A DNA stretch of 64,000 bases, taken from Micromonospora_G sp044458865 (GTDB lineage Bacteria > Actinomycetota > Actinomycetes > Mycobacteriales > Micromonosporaceae). The stretch covers positions 62,001 to 126,000 of the forward strand of contig NZ_JBITIH010000017.1 in the NCBI RefSeq assembly GCF_044458865.1, read 5' to 3'. Shown piece after piece: positions 25,209-33,399 of this stretch. The notes beneath the pieces were generated by a model. The model searched no databases. It worked only from the letters and a program-made list of their open reading frames with translations, and was not told the DNA's origin. The translations under genes and the position numbers were made by a program. Each line of letters begins with the position of its first letter. Positions within the stretch are counted from its first letter, which is position 1.

Positions 25209-25304
25209 TGGTGGCCGAACCGCGCCCGCTCGGCGTGCCGGCCCCGGTCCTACCCCACCGGCCGTCGCCAACGTCGTCTCCTGGTCTGTCACCGCTCCAG
25301 GTTA

Positions 25305-25562
25305 TTGGCTGGCATCCTCGGCGCACTCACCCTGGCGAAGCGCCGGATCGTCGCCGTGACGGGCGACGCGGTGGTGGTGATGGAGGCCGGCGGCGTCAAC
25401 GGCACCACCCCGACGAAGGTGCTCGCCCGGCTGCCCCGCCACACCCGGCTCGGGCCGGTCAGGGGTGTCTGGGCCAAGACCAGGATCGGCGAGGAGAAGC
25501 TGTACGTGCACCTGCGGTTCCACAAGCAGGTGCGGGCCGCCGACGCCGCGCTGGCGTCCTGA
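25305..25562 (+). CDS. Short protein, probably 5'-truncated remnant
   Basis: Coding character in this frame begins abruptly around LAGILGALTLAKRRIVAVTGDAV and continues to PTKVLARLPRHTRLGPV and YVHLRFHKQV. The best start is TTG 25305, with only a weak CCAGG site, giving 85 residues. The style resembles the C-terminal half of actinobacterial membrane-anchored PH-like proteins whose N-terminal hydrophobic part precedes a KRRxVAVTD strand; that first part is missing. I find no matching N-terminal half upstream in other frames, so a deletion is more likely than a frameshift. Family assignment is tentative. Confidence 0.5.
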   Translation: MAGILGALTLAKRRIVAVTGDAVVVMEAGGVNGTTPTKVLARLPRHTRLGPVRGVWAKTRIGEEKLYVHLRFHKQVRAADAALAS

Positions 25563-25625
25563 ACGGTCGCCGTTGACCGGCCGGGGTGGTGAACCGCGTA
25601 CCCCGGCCGATCAGCGTTGCGGGAG

Positions 25626-27191
25626 TCAGGCCGGATAACGCCGAGGCGTGAAGACCACCGGGCCGGCACCGCCCCGGGAGACCACCTGCGTGGTGGAGGA
25701 GCCGACCAGGAGCAGCGTACGCATGTCGACCTCGGCCGGGTCCAGATCGGCGAGCCGGACCACCCGTACCCGCTCGCCGGAACCGCCGACGTCCCGGCCG
25801 AGCACCACCGGAGTCTCCGGGGACCGGTGTTCCAACAGCAGTTCCTTGGCCGCCGCCACCTGCCAGACCCGACTCTTCGAGCCCGGGTTGTAGATCGCGA
25901 TCACCAGGTCGGCACTCGCCGCCGCGGCCAGCCGCTTGGTGATGACCTCCCACGGCTTGAGCCGGTCGGACAGCGACAGCACACAGTAGTCGTGCCCGAG
26001 TGGGGCACCGACCCGGCTCGCCACCGCCTGCGCGGCGGTCAGCCCCGGCAGCACCCGTACCGGAATGTCGGTCCACTTCGGCTCGGAGGCGACCTCCAGC
26101 ACGGCGGCGGCCATCGCGAAGACGCCCGGGTCACCCGAGGAGACCACCGCGACCCGCCGCCCGCGCCGGGCCAGGTCGAGGGCGAACTCGGCTCGTTCCG
26201 CCTCCACCCGGTTGTCCGAGGCGTGCCGTCGCTGGCGCGGGTTGGCCGGCACCCGGTCCAGGTAGGGCCCGTACCCGACCAAGTCGTCGGCACTGTCGAG
26301 CGCGGCCCGTGCCTGCGGGGTCAGCCACTCCCGTCCGGCTGGTCCGAGCCCGACCACCACCACCTCGCCGAGCCCGGCCGGCTCGACCGGAGACGACTCG
26401 ACAACGGTGACCGGTGCCGCCTCGCCCGCCAACTCGGCCCGGGTACGTTCGTGCACCCGGCTCGGCAGCAGGGCCAGGGAGAAGTACGGCACCGTCTCGG
26501 GGTCGACCTCGTCCAGTTTGGCCGAGCGCTGCTGGTCGGTGGTGGCACGTTCGACGTACCAGGCCTCGTCCAGCCGGCCCGCCTCGGCGAGTGCCGCGCG
26601 GACGTTGCCGAAGGTGCGGCCCAGTTTCATGATCGCGGCTGAGTCGGTCGCCGCCAGCCGTTGCGCCAGCACCTCGGCCGGCAGGGTGCCGGGCAGGATG
26701 GTCAGGGTCTCGTCCCGCTCGACCAGCGGACGCCCGAGTACGGCGGCGGCGGCGCTCACCGAGGTCACGCCCGGTACCACCTCGGTCGGGTAGCGGCCGG
26801 CAAGCCGCTTGTGCATGTGCATGTAGGAGCCGTAGAAGAACGGATCGCCCTCGCAGAGGACCACCACGTCCCGCCCGGCGTCCAGGTGCGCGGCGAGCCG
26901 GGCCGCGCAGTCGGCGTAGAACTCCTCGATCTCGGCGCGGTAGCCGCCCGGGTGTTCCGGCTTCTCCGTGGTGACCGGGTAGGTCAGGGCCTCCTCGATC
27001 TGCCCGTCCCGCAGGTACGGTTCGGCGATCATCCGGGCGACGCTGCGCCCGTGCCGCGCACTGTGGTAGGCGACCACGTCCGCCCGCTCGACCAGCCGGG
27101 CGGCCTTCACCGTCACCAGTTCCGGGTCGCCCGGCCCGAGTCCCACCCCGTAGAGCCGCCCCACCGGCGTGCCGCTGTCCACCCTGGTCAC
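25626..27191 (-). CDS. cobIJ: Precorrin-2 C20- / precorrin-3B C17-methyltransferase fusion (CobI-CobJ)
   Basis: A 521-residue fusion of two tetrapyrrole methylases. The CobI half (about 1-250) starts LYGVGLGPGDPELVTVKA and has LCEGDPFFYGSYMHMHKRL and EVVPGVTSVSAAAA. The CobJ half (about 265-521) starts VVVVGLGPAGREWLT and has VVSSGDPGVFAMAAAV and IYNPGSKSR. The fused form is usual in actinobacteria. It overlaps cobH by 4 bp in a cobG-cobH-cobIJ operon on the minus strand. Confidence 0.93.
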   Translation of the reverse strand: MTRVDSGTPVGRLYGVGLGPGDPELVTVKAARLVERADVVAYHSARHGRSVARMIAEPYLRDGQIEEALTYPVTTEKPEHPGGYRAEIEEFYADCAARLAAHLDAGRDVVVLCEGDPFFYGSYMHMHKRLAGRYPTEVVPGVTSVSAAAAVLGRPLVERDETLTILPGTLPAEVLAQRLAATDSAAIMKLGRTFGNVRAALAEAGRLDEAWYVERATTDQQRSAKLDEVDPETVPYFSLALLPSRVHERTRAELAGEAAPVTVVESSPVEPAGLGEVVVVGLGPAGREWLTPQARAALDSADDLVGYGPYLDRVPANPRQRRHASDNRVEAERAEFALDLARRGRRVAVVSSGDPGVFAMAAAVLEVASEPKWTDIPVRVLPGLTAAQAVASRVGAPLGHDYCVLSLSDRLKPWEVITKRLAAAASADLVIAIYNPGSKSRVWQVAAAKELLLEHRSPETPVVLGRDVGGSGERVRVVRLADLDPAEVDMRTLLLVGSSTTQVVSRGGAGPVVFTPRRYPA

Positions 27192-27814
27192 TCTTTCTCG
27201 TTGGCGATGGCGTTGATCGCCGCCGCGGTCATCGCGCTGCCACCGCGCCGGCCGTGCACGACCAGGTATTCCAGTCCGGCCGGATGTGCGGCGAGCGCCT
27301 GCTTGGACTCGGCCGCACCGATGAAACCCACCGGTATGCCGAGCACGGCAGCCGGTCGTCCGGCTCCCGCGTCGATCAGCTCCAGCAGGCGGAACAGGGC
27401 GGTCGGCGCGTTGCCGACCGCGACCACCGCGCCGTCGAGCCGGTCACCCCAGAGTTCGAGGGCGGCGGCGCTGCGGGTGGTGTCGAGTTCGGCCGCCAGG
27501 GCCGGTACCCGAGGGTCGCGCAGGGTGCAGATCACCTCGTTGTCGGCGGGCAGCCGGCTGCGGGTCACACCGGAGGCGACCATCTCGGCGTCGCAGAGGA
27601 TCGGCGCACCCGCGCGGAGCGCCGCCCGCGCGGCGGAGACCACGTCGGGGGAGTAGCCGACATCCGTCGGCAGGTCGACCATGCCGCAGGCATGGATCAT
27701 GCGTACGACCACCGTGGCGACATCGGCGGGCAGGCCCGACAGGTCCGCCTCGGCGCGGATCGTGGCGAACGACCGGCGGTAGATCTCCGCGCCGTCGCGG
27801 ACGTAGTCGATCAC
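27188..27814 (-). CDS. cobH: Precorrin-8X methylmutase
   Basis: A 208-residue CobH/CbiC. The catalytic histidine is about H41 in RMIHACGMVDLP, and SRSFATIR-like (YRRSFATIRAEADL), ILCDAEMVASGV and GIPVGFIGAAESK are typical. It migrates the C11 methyl group to C12 to give hydrogenobyrinate. It overlaps both cobG and cobIJ by 4 bp. Confidence 0.94.
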   Translation of the reverse strand: MIDYVRDGAEIYRRSFATIRAEADLSGLPADVATVVVRMIHACGMVDLPTDVGYSPDVVSAARAALRAGAPILCDAEMVASGVTRSRLPADNEVICTLRDPRVPALAAELDTTRSAAALELWGDRLDGAVVAVGNAPTALFRLLELIDAGAGRPAAVLGIPVGFIGAAESKQALAAHPAGLEYLVVHGRRGGSAMTAAAINAIANEKE

Positions 27815-29121
27815 GTACCCCTCCGTGCCGCCGCGATCGCGGCAGCGGTCTCGTCCAGCGTCGCCGACCGCGGGCGCGGTCGACCGTCCAGGCTGACCTG
27901 GTATCCGTCAACGGTCGCCAGCACCTCGACATGCCGGTCCGCCGGCCGGCCGCAGCGCCGTTCGCAACCCACCCAGTGCACCGGCAGGCCCGTCGGACCC
28001 GGTGCCGCCGCCCGATGCACCCGGTTCGCGTCGGCCCGTACGTCGGCGAGCGCCTTGGCGCAGCCAGGGCGCCCGGCGCAGCCGGTCACCCCGACCCAAC
28101 CGGCGGAGGCGTCGGCCACCAGTCCCTCGGCCGTGAGCGCGGCCAGCCGGCGCTCAGCCTCGCCGGTGCCCAGATCGGGTACGACGACGGTGCGCCACGG
28201 AGTGATGTTGATCTCGTCAGCAGCGGCCCGTGCCGTCGCTTCGAGCACGTCGACCTGCGCCACGGTGAGCCGGCCGAGCGGCACCGTCAGAGCCAGCGCC
28301 TGCCGCCCGTCGATCTGGGCGATCCGGCCGACCGGCGAACGGGTCGGTGCGGGCGCGGGAGCGAGCCCGCCGGGTGATCCGACAAACGCCGGGTCGAGTG
28401 CCGTACGTAGCCGGTGCGCCACCCGCCGTACACCGTCGTCGAGTTCGGCCAGCCGCCAGGCGGTGCCGCCCTGCGCCGCGTACTCGGCGAGGAAGGCATG
28501 CGCTGCCCGCAGGGCGGTGCTCGCGCCGGCCGCCGGAGGCACCCGCACGCCCGTGTCGGTGCCGCCCAGCAGCACCGCGAGGGTGTCCGACGCCACGGCG
28601 AGCAGACCCACGTCCGCACCGAAGCCGGTCACGTCACCGCGGCCGTCGTCAACCGTGAACAGGAACCGGCCGGGGAGGTCGGCGAGCGCCGGGTCGGCAC
28701 ACAACCCCTGGTCAAGCTCGTCCACCAGGCCCCGGAGATCAAATTGTCCACCCTCGGCTCTGCCGCTGAGTGTGGAAGCGATCACGTTGCGTACGCGTTC
28801 ATGAGTTTCTGACGGCAACAGGCCCGTGGCCCAGAGCCGGGCGGCCAGTTCCCGCTCCGCACCCGCCGGCAGGCCCCGAAGCTGCACGTTGCCGCGCGAG
28901 GTCAGCTCCAGCCCGCCATCGCCCAGTTCGGACGCGGCGGCGGCCAGCACGGCCAGTTGGTCGGCGTGCAACCGCCCACCGGGCACCCGGACCCGGGCCA
29001 GGTTGCCGTCGGCGGCGACATGTACGCGCAGCGCCCCCGGACAGGCGTCCGGTGCCGACCGCCCTCGTGGTGACCACACCCGGCGGATACTACGGCCTGG
29101 GCAGGGCCAGCCGACCGGCAC
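27811..29121 (-). CDS. cobG: Precorrin-3B synthase
   Basis: A 436-residue member of the sulfite/nitrite reductase fold. Two ferredoxin-like half-domains (DACPGALRVHVAADGNLARVR at the start) and the [4Fe-4S] ligands C-x5-C (CAGRPGC, about residues 346-352) and C-x3-C (CERRC, about 385-389) are all present. It uses O2 to hydroxylate precorrin-3A, so the pathway is of the aerobic type. The start region has an unusual short basic lead; GTG or ATG starts a few codons in would also preserve the domain. Confidence 0.9.
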   Translation of the reverse strand: MPVGWPCPGRSIRRVWSPRGRSAPDACPGALRVHVAADGNLARVRVPGGRLHADQLAVLAAAASELGDGGLELTSRGNVQLRGLPAGAERELAARLWATGLLPSETHERVRNVIASTLSGRAEGGQFDLRGLVDELDQGLCADPALADLPGRFLFTVDDGRGDVTGFGADVGLLAVASDTLAVLLGGTDTGVRVPPAAGASTALRAAHAFLAEYAAQGGTAWRLAELDDGVRRVAHRLRTALDPAFVGSPGGLAPAPAPTRSPVGRIAQIDGRQALALTVPLGRLTVAQVDVLEATARAAADEINITPWRTVVVPDLGTGEAERRLAALTAEGLVADASAGWVGVTGCAGRPGCAKALADVRADANRVHRAAAPGPTGLPVHWVGCERRCGRPADRHVEVLATVDGYQVSLDGRPRPRSATLDETAAAIAAARRGT

Positions 29122-29199
29122 GCCGGCCGCCGCACCAGCACCCCTGTCGGGCGCGGCTTGACGAACCGGGGTCCGACTCGTGAGAGTGGGAGCCGCTGA

Positions 29200-29352
29200 A
29201 ACGCGGCGACAGGTGGAGGAAGCCGGTGTGATCCCGGCGCGGTCCCGCCACTGTTACCGGGGAGCGGACCCCGACATGGTCACGGCCCACACGGGCGGGA
29301 AGACCGGGGCGAGCGACGATCCGGGAGCCAGGAGACTCCAGGTCACCGCGCG
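29200..29352 (+). promoter_or_regulatory. Cobalamin riboswitch upstream of cobN
   Basis: Aptamer elements in order: GGAAGCCGGTGTGATCCCGG, then GGTCCCGCCACTGT, TACCGGGGAGCGG, and the B12 box AGCCAGGAGACTCC at 29326-29339. P1 can form between CGCGGCGAC (29202-29210) and GTCACCGCG (29342-29350) with one mismatch. The aptamer core is very like the one at 6.76 kb, but the peripheral arms differ, so they are paralogous rather than a fresh duplication. Confidence 0.93.
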
Positions 29353-29430
29353 GCAGGGAACGGACCCGAAGGGCCCGCGCCGGGCCGCAACCGACGAACC
29401 CGGGGCGCGGACCCCGAGGGAGGAACCACC

Positions 29431-29463
29431 ATGCCACGCCACGCCCTGCGCGGTGCCCGATGA
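29431..29463 (+). CDS. Leader peptide ORF coupled to cobN
   Basis: Ten codons, MPRHALRGAR, then TGA. GAGGGAGGAAC ends six bases before its ATG, an excellent ribosome-binding site. The stop overlaps the cobN start as ATGA (29460-29463). ATG 29431 is out of frame with cobN, so it is not an alternative cobN start. The layout copies the leader ORF at 6957, including the final Arg codon CGA that creates CGATGA. Confidence 0.65.
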   Translation: MPRHALRGAR

Positions 29464-32400
29464 TCCTGCTTCTTTCCACCTCGGACACCGACCTGCTCAG
29501 CGCCCGGGCCAGTGGCGCCGACTTCCGGCTGGCCAACCCGGCCCGTACCTCGGTCGAGGATCTGCCGGCCCTGCTCGACGGCGCCGACCTGGTGGTCGTA
29601 CGCATCCTCGGCGGCTACCGGGCCTGGGAGGAAGGGCTCGACGCGCTGCTGGCCGGGACACTGCCGGTCGTACTCCTCGGCGGTGAGCAGGCACCCGACG
29701 CGGAGCTGATGCGCCGCTCGACCGTGCCCGCCGGGGTGGCCGCGGAGGCGCACACCTACCTCGCGCACGGCGGCCCGGCCAACCTCACCGAGCTGCACCG
29801 GTTCCTCTCCGACACGATCCTGCTCACCGGACTCGGCTTCGCCCCGCCGGTCGCGACGCCCGAGTGGGGGCGGCTGGAGCGCGAGTCGCGCCAGACCGAC
29901 GGCCCGGTGATCGCGGTGCTCTACTACCGGGCCCACCACGTCGCCGGCAACACCGCCTTCGTCGAGACGCTCTGCGCCGCGATCGAGGACGCCGGCGGCC
30001 GGCCGCTGCCGGTCTACTGCGCCTCGCTGCGCAGCCCCGCGCCCGCCCTGCTGGAAACCCTCGGCGAGGCGGACGCGCTGGTCGTGACCGTGCTCGCCGC
30101 CGGCGGCACCCGCCCAGCCGAGGTCGGGGCCGGTGGCGACGACGAAGCCTGGGACGTGGGGGCGCTCGCCGCCCTCGACGTGCCGATCCTGCAGGGGCTC
30201 TGCCTGACCAGCAGCCGCGCCGTCTGGGCCGACAACGACGACGGCCTCTCCCCGCTCGACACCGCCACCCAGGTCGCCATCCCCGAGTTCGACGGCCGGA
30301 TCATCACCGTGCCGTTCTCCTTCAAGGAGATCGACGCCGACGGGCTCACCGTCTACGTCGCGGACCCGGAGCGGTCCGCCCGGGTCGCGGGGATCGCGGT
30401 CCGGCACGGTGTGCTCCGGCACACCCCGCCGGAGCAGCGCCGGATCGTGCTGATGCTGTCGGCGTACCCGACCAAGCACGCCCGGATCGGCAACGCGGTC
30501 GGCCTCGACACCCCGGCCAGCGTGGTCCGGCTGCTCACCGCCATGCGCGCACAGGGGTACGACATCGGCCCCGCCGACGGCCCGGACGCCTTCCCCGGTG
30601 TCAGCGCCGGTGACGGTGACGCCCTGGTGCACGGGCTGATCGCCGCCGGTGGACAGGACCTCAACTGGCTCACCGAGGAACAACTCGAAGGCAACCCGAT
30701 CAGGATCCCGGCCCGCCGCTACCGGGCCTGGTACGCCACCCTCCCGGCCGAGCTGCGCGAGGAGATGGAACGGCACTGGGGTCCGCCCCCGGGTGAACTC
30801 TTCGTCGACACCTCCCGCGACCCCGACGGCGAGATCGTGCTCGCCGCGCTCCGCTCCGGCAACACGGTGGTGATGGTCCAGCCGCCGCGCGGCTTCGGTG
30901 AGAACCCGGTCGCCATCTACCACGACCCGGACCTGCCGCCGAGCCACCACTACCTGGCCGCGTACCGGTGGCTGGCCGACGAGTTCGGCGCGCACGCGGT
31001 GGTGCACGTCGGCAAGCACGGCAACCTGGAGTGGCTGCCCGGCAAGACGCTCGGCATGTCCGCCGCCTGCGGACCCGACGCCGCCCTCGGCGACCTGCCC
31101 CTGATCTACCCGTTCCTGGTCAACGACCCCGGTGAGGGCACCCAGGCGAAGCGGCGGGCGCACGCCACCCTGGTCGACCACCTGATCCCGCCGATGGCCC
31201 GCGCCGACAGCTACGGCGACATCGCCCGGCTGGAGCAGCTTCTCGACGAGCACTCGAACATCGCGGCCCTGGACCCGGCGAAACTGCCGGCGATCCGGGC
31301 CCAGATCTGGACCCTGATCCAGGCCGCCAAACTCGACCACGACCTCGGCCTCGAAGACCGGCCGCACGACGCCGAGTTCGACGAGTTCATCCTGCACGTC
31401 GACGGCTGGCTCTGCGAGATCAAGGACGTACAGATCCGCGACGGGCTGCATGTGCTCGGGGTGGCGCCGAGCGGACAGAACCGGGTCGACCTGGTGCTGG
31501 CCATGCTCCGGGCCCGGCAGATGTGGGCCGGACAGGTCGCCGCGCTGCCCGGTCTGCGCGAGGCGCTCGGCCTCACCGAGGACGGCAGCGCCGCCCGGGG
31601 CGAGGTGGACCGGATCGAGGAGACCGCCCGCGCGCTGGTGCTGGCGATGGAGGAACAGGACTGGGCGCCCGGTACGGCGGCCGAGGTGTGTGCGGCCGTG
31701 CTCGGCGACCCGACAACCGGCCAGGCAGCGGCGACCGGCGACCCGGCGGTCGGCCAGGCAGCGGCGACCGGCGACCCGGCAACCGGCCAGGCAGCGGCGA
31801 CCGGCGACCCGGCGGTCGACCACGCGCAGGTGGCACGGGTGCTGGAGTTCGCCGCCACCGAGATCGTGCCCCGGCTGGACCGAACCACCGACGAACTGGC
31901 CGCCGTGCTGCACGCGCTCGATGGCGGCTACGTGCCCGCCGGCCCGAGCGGGTCGCCACTGCGCGGCCTGGTCAACGTCCTGCCCACCGGCCGGAACTTC
32001 TACTCCGTCGACCCGAAGGCGGTGCCGAGCCGGCTGGCCTGGGAGACCGGGCAGGCGATGGCGGACTCGTTGCTGTCCCGCTACCGGGCCGACACCGGCG
32101 AGTGGCCGCGTTCGGTCGGGCTCTCCATGTGGGGCACCAGCGCCATGCGCACCGCCGGCGACGACATCGCCGAGGTGCTCGCGCTGCTCGGCGTACGGCC
32201 GCGCTGGGACGAGGCGTCCCGTCGGGTCACCGGTCTGGAAGCGGTCGACCTGGCCGAACTGGACCGGCCCCGGATCGACGTGACGATGCGGATCAGCGGC
32301 TTCTTCCGGGACGCGTTCCCGCACGTGGTCGCCCTGCTCGACGACGCGGTACGGCTGGTCGCCGGACTCGACGAGCCGGCCGAGTCGAACTACGTACGGG

Positions 32401-33179
32401 CGCACGCCCTGGCGGACCAGGCCGAGCACGGTGACGAGCGGCGCTCCACGATGCGGATCTTCGGCTCGAAGCCCGGTGCGTACGGGGCCGGACTGCTGCC
32501 ACTGATCGACAGCCGGAACTGGCGTGACGACGCCGACCTGGCCGAGGTGTACGCGGTCTGGGGCGGGTACGCGTACGGCCGGGGCGTGGACGGGGTCGCG
32601 GCGCGGACCGACATGGAGACGGCGTACAAGCGGATCGCGGTCGCGGTGAAGAACACCGACACCCGGGAACACGACATCGCCGACTCTGACGACTACTTCC
32701 AGTACCACGGGGGCATGATCGCCACGGTGCGGGCACTCACCGGTAAGGCACCGGCGGCGTACATCGGGGACAGCACGCGGCCGGACGCGGTGCGTACCCG
32801 TACGTTGAGCGAGGAGACGGCCCGGATCTTCCGTGCTCGGGTGGTGAACCCGCGCTGGCTCGCCGCGATGCGCCGGCACGGCTACAAGGGCGCGTTCGAA
32901 CTCGCCGCGACGGTCGACTACCTGTTCGGCTACGACGCCACCGCTGGCGTCGTCGCCGACTGGATGTACGAGAAACTGGCCGAGACGTACGTCCTCGACC
33001 CGGAGAACCAGAAGTTCCTCACCGAGTCGAACCCGTGGGCGTTGCACGGCATCACCGAGCGGCTGCTGGAGGCGGCCGACCGGCAGCTCTGGGAGCACCC
33101 GGAGCAGGCCACCCTCGACGCGTTGCGCGAGCTGTACGTCCAGACCGAGGGCGACCTCGAGGACGACGGCTCCGAGTAG
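29460..33179 (+). CDS. cobN: Cobaltochelatase subunit CobN
   Basis: A 1239-residue CobN/BchH-type large subunit that binds hydrogenobyrinate a,c-diamide and cobalt. The N terminus MILLLSTSDTDLLSAR and the blocks VVHVGKHGNLEWLPGK, PFLVNDPGEGTQAKRR, DGLHVLGVAPSGQ and SMWGTSAMRTAGDDIAEVLALLG are conserved in the family. It presumably partners with the ChlI/ChlD fusion encoded at 6983; no CobS or CobT is in the window. A run of 11-residue repeats lies near residues 749-792. Expression should be shut by cobalamin through the upstream riboswitch. Confidence 0.95.
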   Translation: MILLLSTSDTDLLSARASGADFRLANPARTSVEDLPALLDGADLVVVRILGGYRAWEEGLDALLAGTLPVVLLGGEQAPDAELMRRSTVPAGVAAEAHTYLAHGGPANLTELHRFLSDTILLTGLGFAPPVATPEWGRLERESRQTDGPVIAVLYYRAHHVAGNTAFVETLCAAIEDAGGRPLPVYCASLRSPAPALLETLGEADALVVTVLAAGGTRPAEVGAGGDDEAWDVGALAALDVPILQGLCLTSSRAVWADNDDGLSPLDTATQVAIPEFDGRIITVPFSFKEIDADGLTVYVADPERSARVAGIAVRHGVLRHTPPEQRRIVLMLSAYPTKHARIGNAVGLDTPASVVRLLTAMRAQGYDIGPADGPDAFPGVSAGDGDALVHGLIAAGGQDLNWLTEEQLEGNPIRIPARRYRAWYATLPAELREEMERHWGPPPGELFVDTSRDPDGEIVLAALRSGNTVVMVQPPRGFGENPVAIYHDPDLPPSHHYLAAYRWLADEFGAHAVVHVGKHGNLEWLPGKTLGMSAACGPDAALGDLPLIYPFLVNDPGEGTQAKRRAHATLVDHLIPPMARADSYGDIARLEQLLDEHSNIAALDPAKLPAIRAQIWTLIQAAKLDHDLGLEDRPHDAEFDEFILHVDGWLCEIKDVQIRDGLHVLGVAPSGQNRVDLVLAMLRARQMWAGQVAALPGLREALGLTEDGSAARGEVDRIEETARALVLAMEEQDWAPGTAAEVCAAVLGDPTTGQAAATGDPAVGQAAATGDPATGQAAATGDPAVDHAQVARVLEFAATEIVPRLDRTTDELAAVLHALDGGYVPAGPSGSPLRGLVNVLPTGRNFYSVDPKAVPSRLAWETGQAMADSLLSRYRADTGEWPRSVGLSMWGTSAMRTAGDDIAEVLALLGVRPRWDEASRRVTGLEAVDLAELDRPRIDVTMRISGFFRDAFPHVVALLDDAVRLVAGLDEPAESNYVRAHALADQAEHGDERRSTMRIFGSKPGAYGAGLLPLIDSRNWRDDADLAEVYAVWGGYAYGRGVDGVAARTDMETAYKRIAVAVKNTDTREHDIADSDDYFQYHGGMIATVRALTGKAPAAYIGDSTRPDAVRTRTLSEETARIFRARVVNPRWLAAMRRHGYKGAFELAATVDYLFGYDATAGVVADWMYEKLAETYVLDPENQKFLTESNPWALHGITERLLEAADRQLWEHPEQATLDALRELYVQTEGDLEDDGSE
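31704..31835 (+). repeat. 33-bp tandem repeats inside cobN
   Basis: Four in-frame units of 33 bp starting 31704, 31737, 31770 and 31803. The first three encode GDPxxGQAAAT with xx = TT, AV, AT; the fourth decays to GDPAVDHAQVA. They form a flexible acidic/alanine linker between CobN subdomains. Confidence 0.9.
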
Positions 33180-33188
33180 CCCACCCGT

Positions 33189-33241
33189 GTAAGGAAGGGG
33201 CCCTTGTTAACGCTAGGCGTTAACAAGGGCCCCTTCCTTAC
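33189..33241. terminator. Perfect 25-bp-stem palindrome after cobN (dispersed repeat/terminator)
   Basis: Arms 33189-33213 and 33217-33241 are perfectly complementary around the loop TAG. The arms contain AAGGAAGGGGCCCTTGTT. It begins 10 bp after the cobN stop and would end cobN transcription. A related copy lies at 61,957-62,011, so this is a member of a repeat family. Confidence 0.88.
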
Positions 33242-33399
33242 CGCCGTGATAGCCGTCCGTGGCGCTCCCGTGATCTAGTCATCGACGATGCCAGTGAAAA
33301 TGCTTCAGGTATCGGTTGCCACCATCCAAGGTCGAGCCTCCCTCGTCCAATGTCGAGCCGTTCAGGGTCGATGTCGGGCCGCTCCGAAGGGTTCCTCCT

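Noticed and set aside
29343..33098. 1251-codon open frame on the minus strand opposite cobN
   Set aside because: It is a GC-skew shadow of cobN: low-complexity, His/Gly/Arg/Val-rich translation with no domain, while cobN on the plus strand matches its family from end to end.
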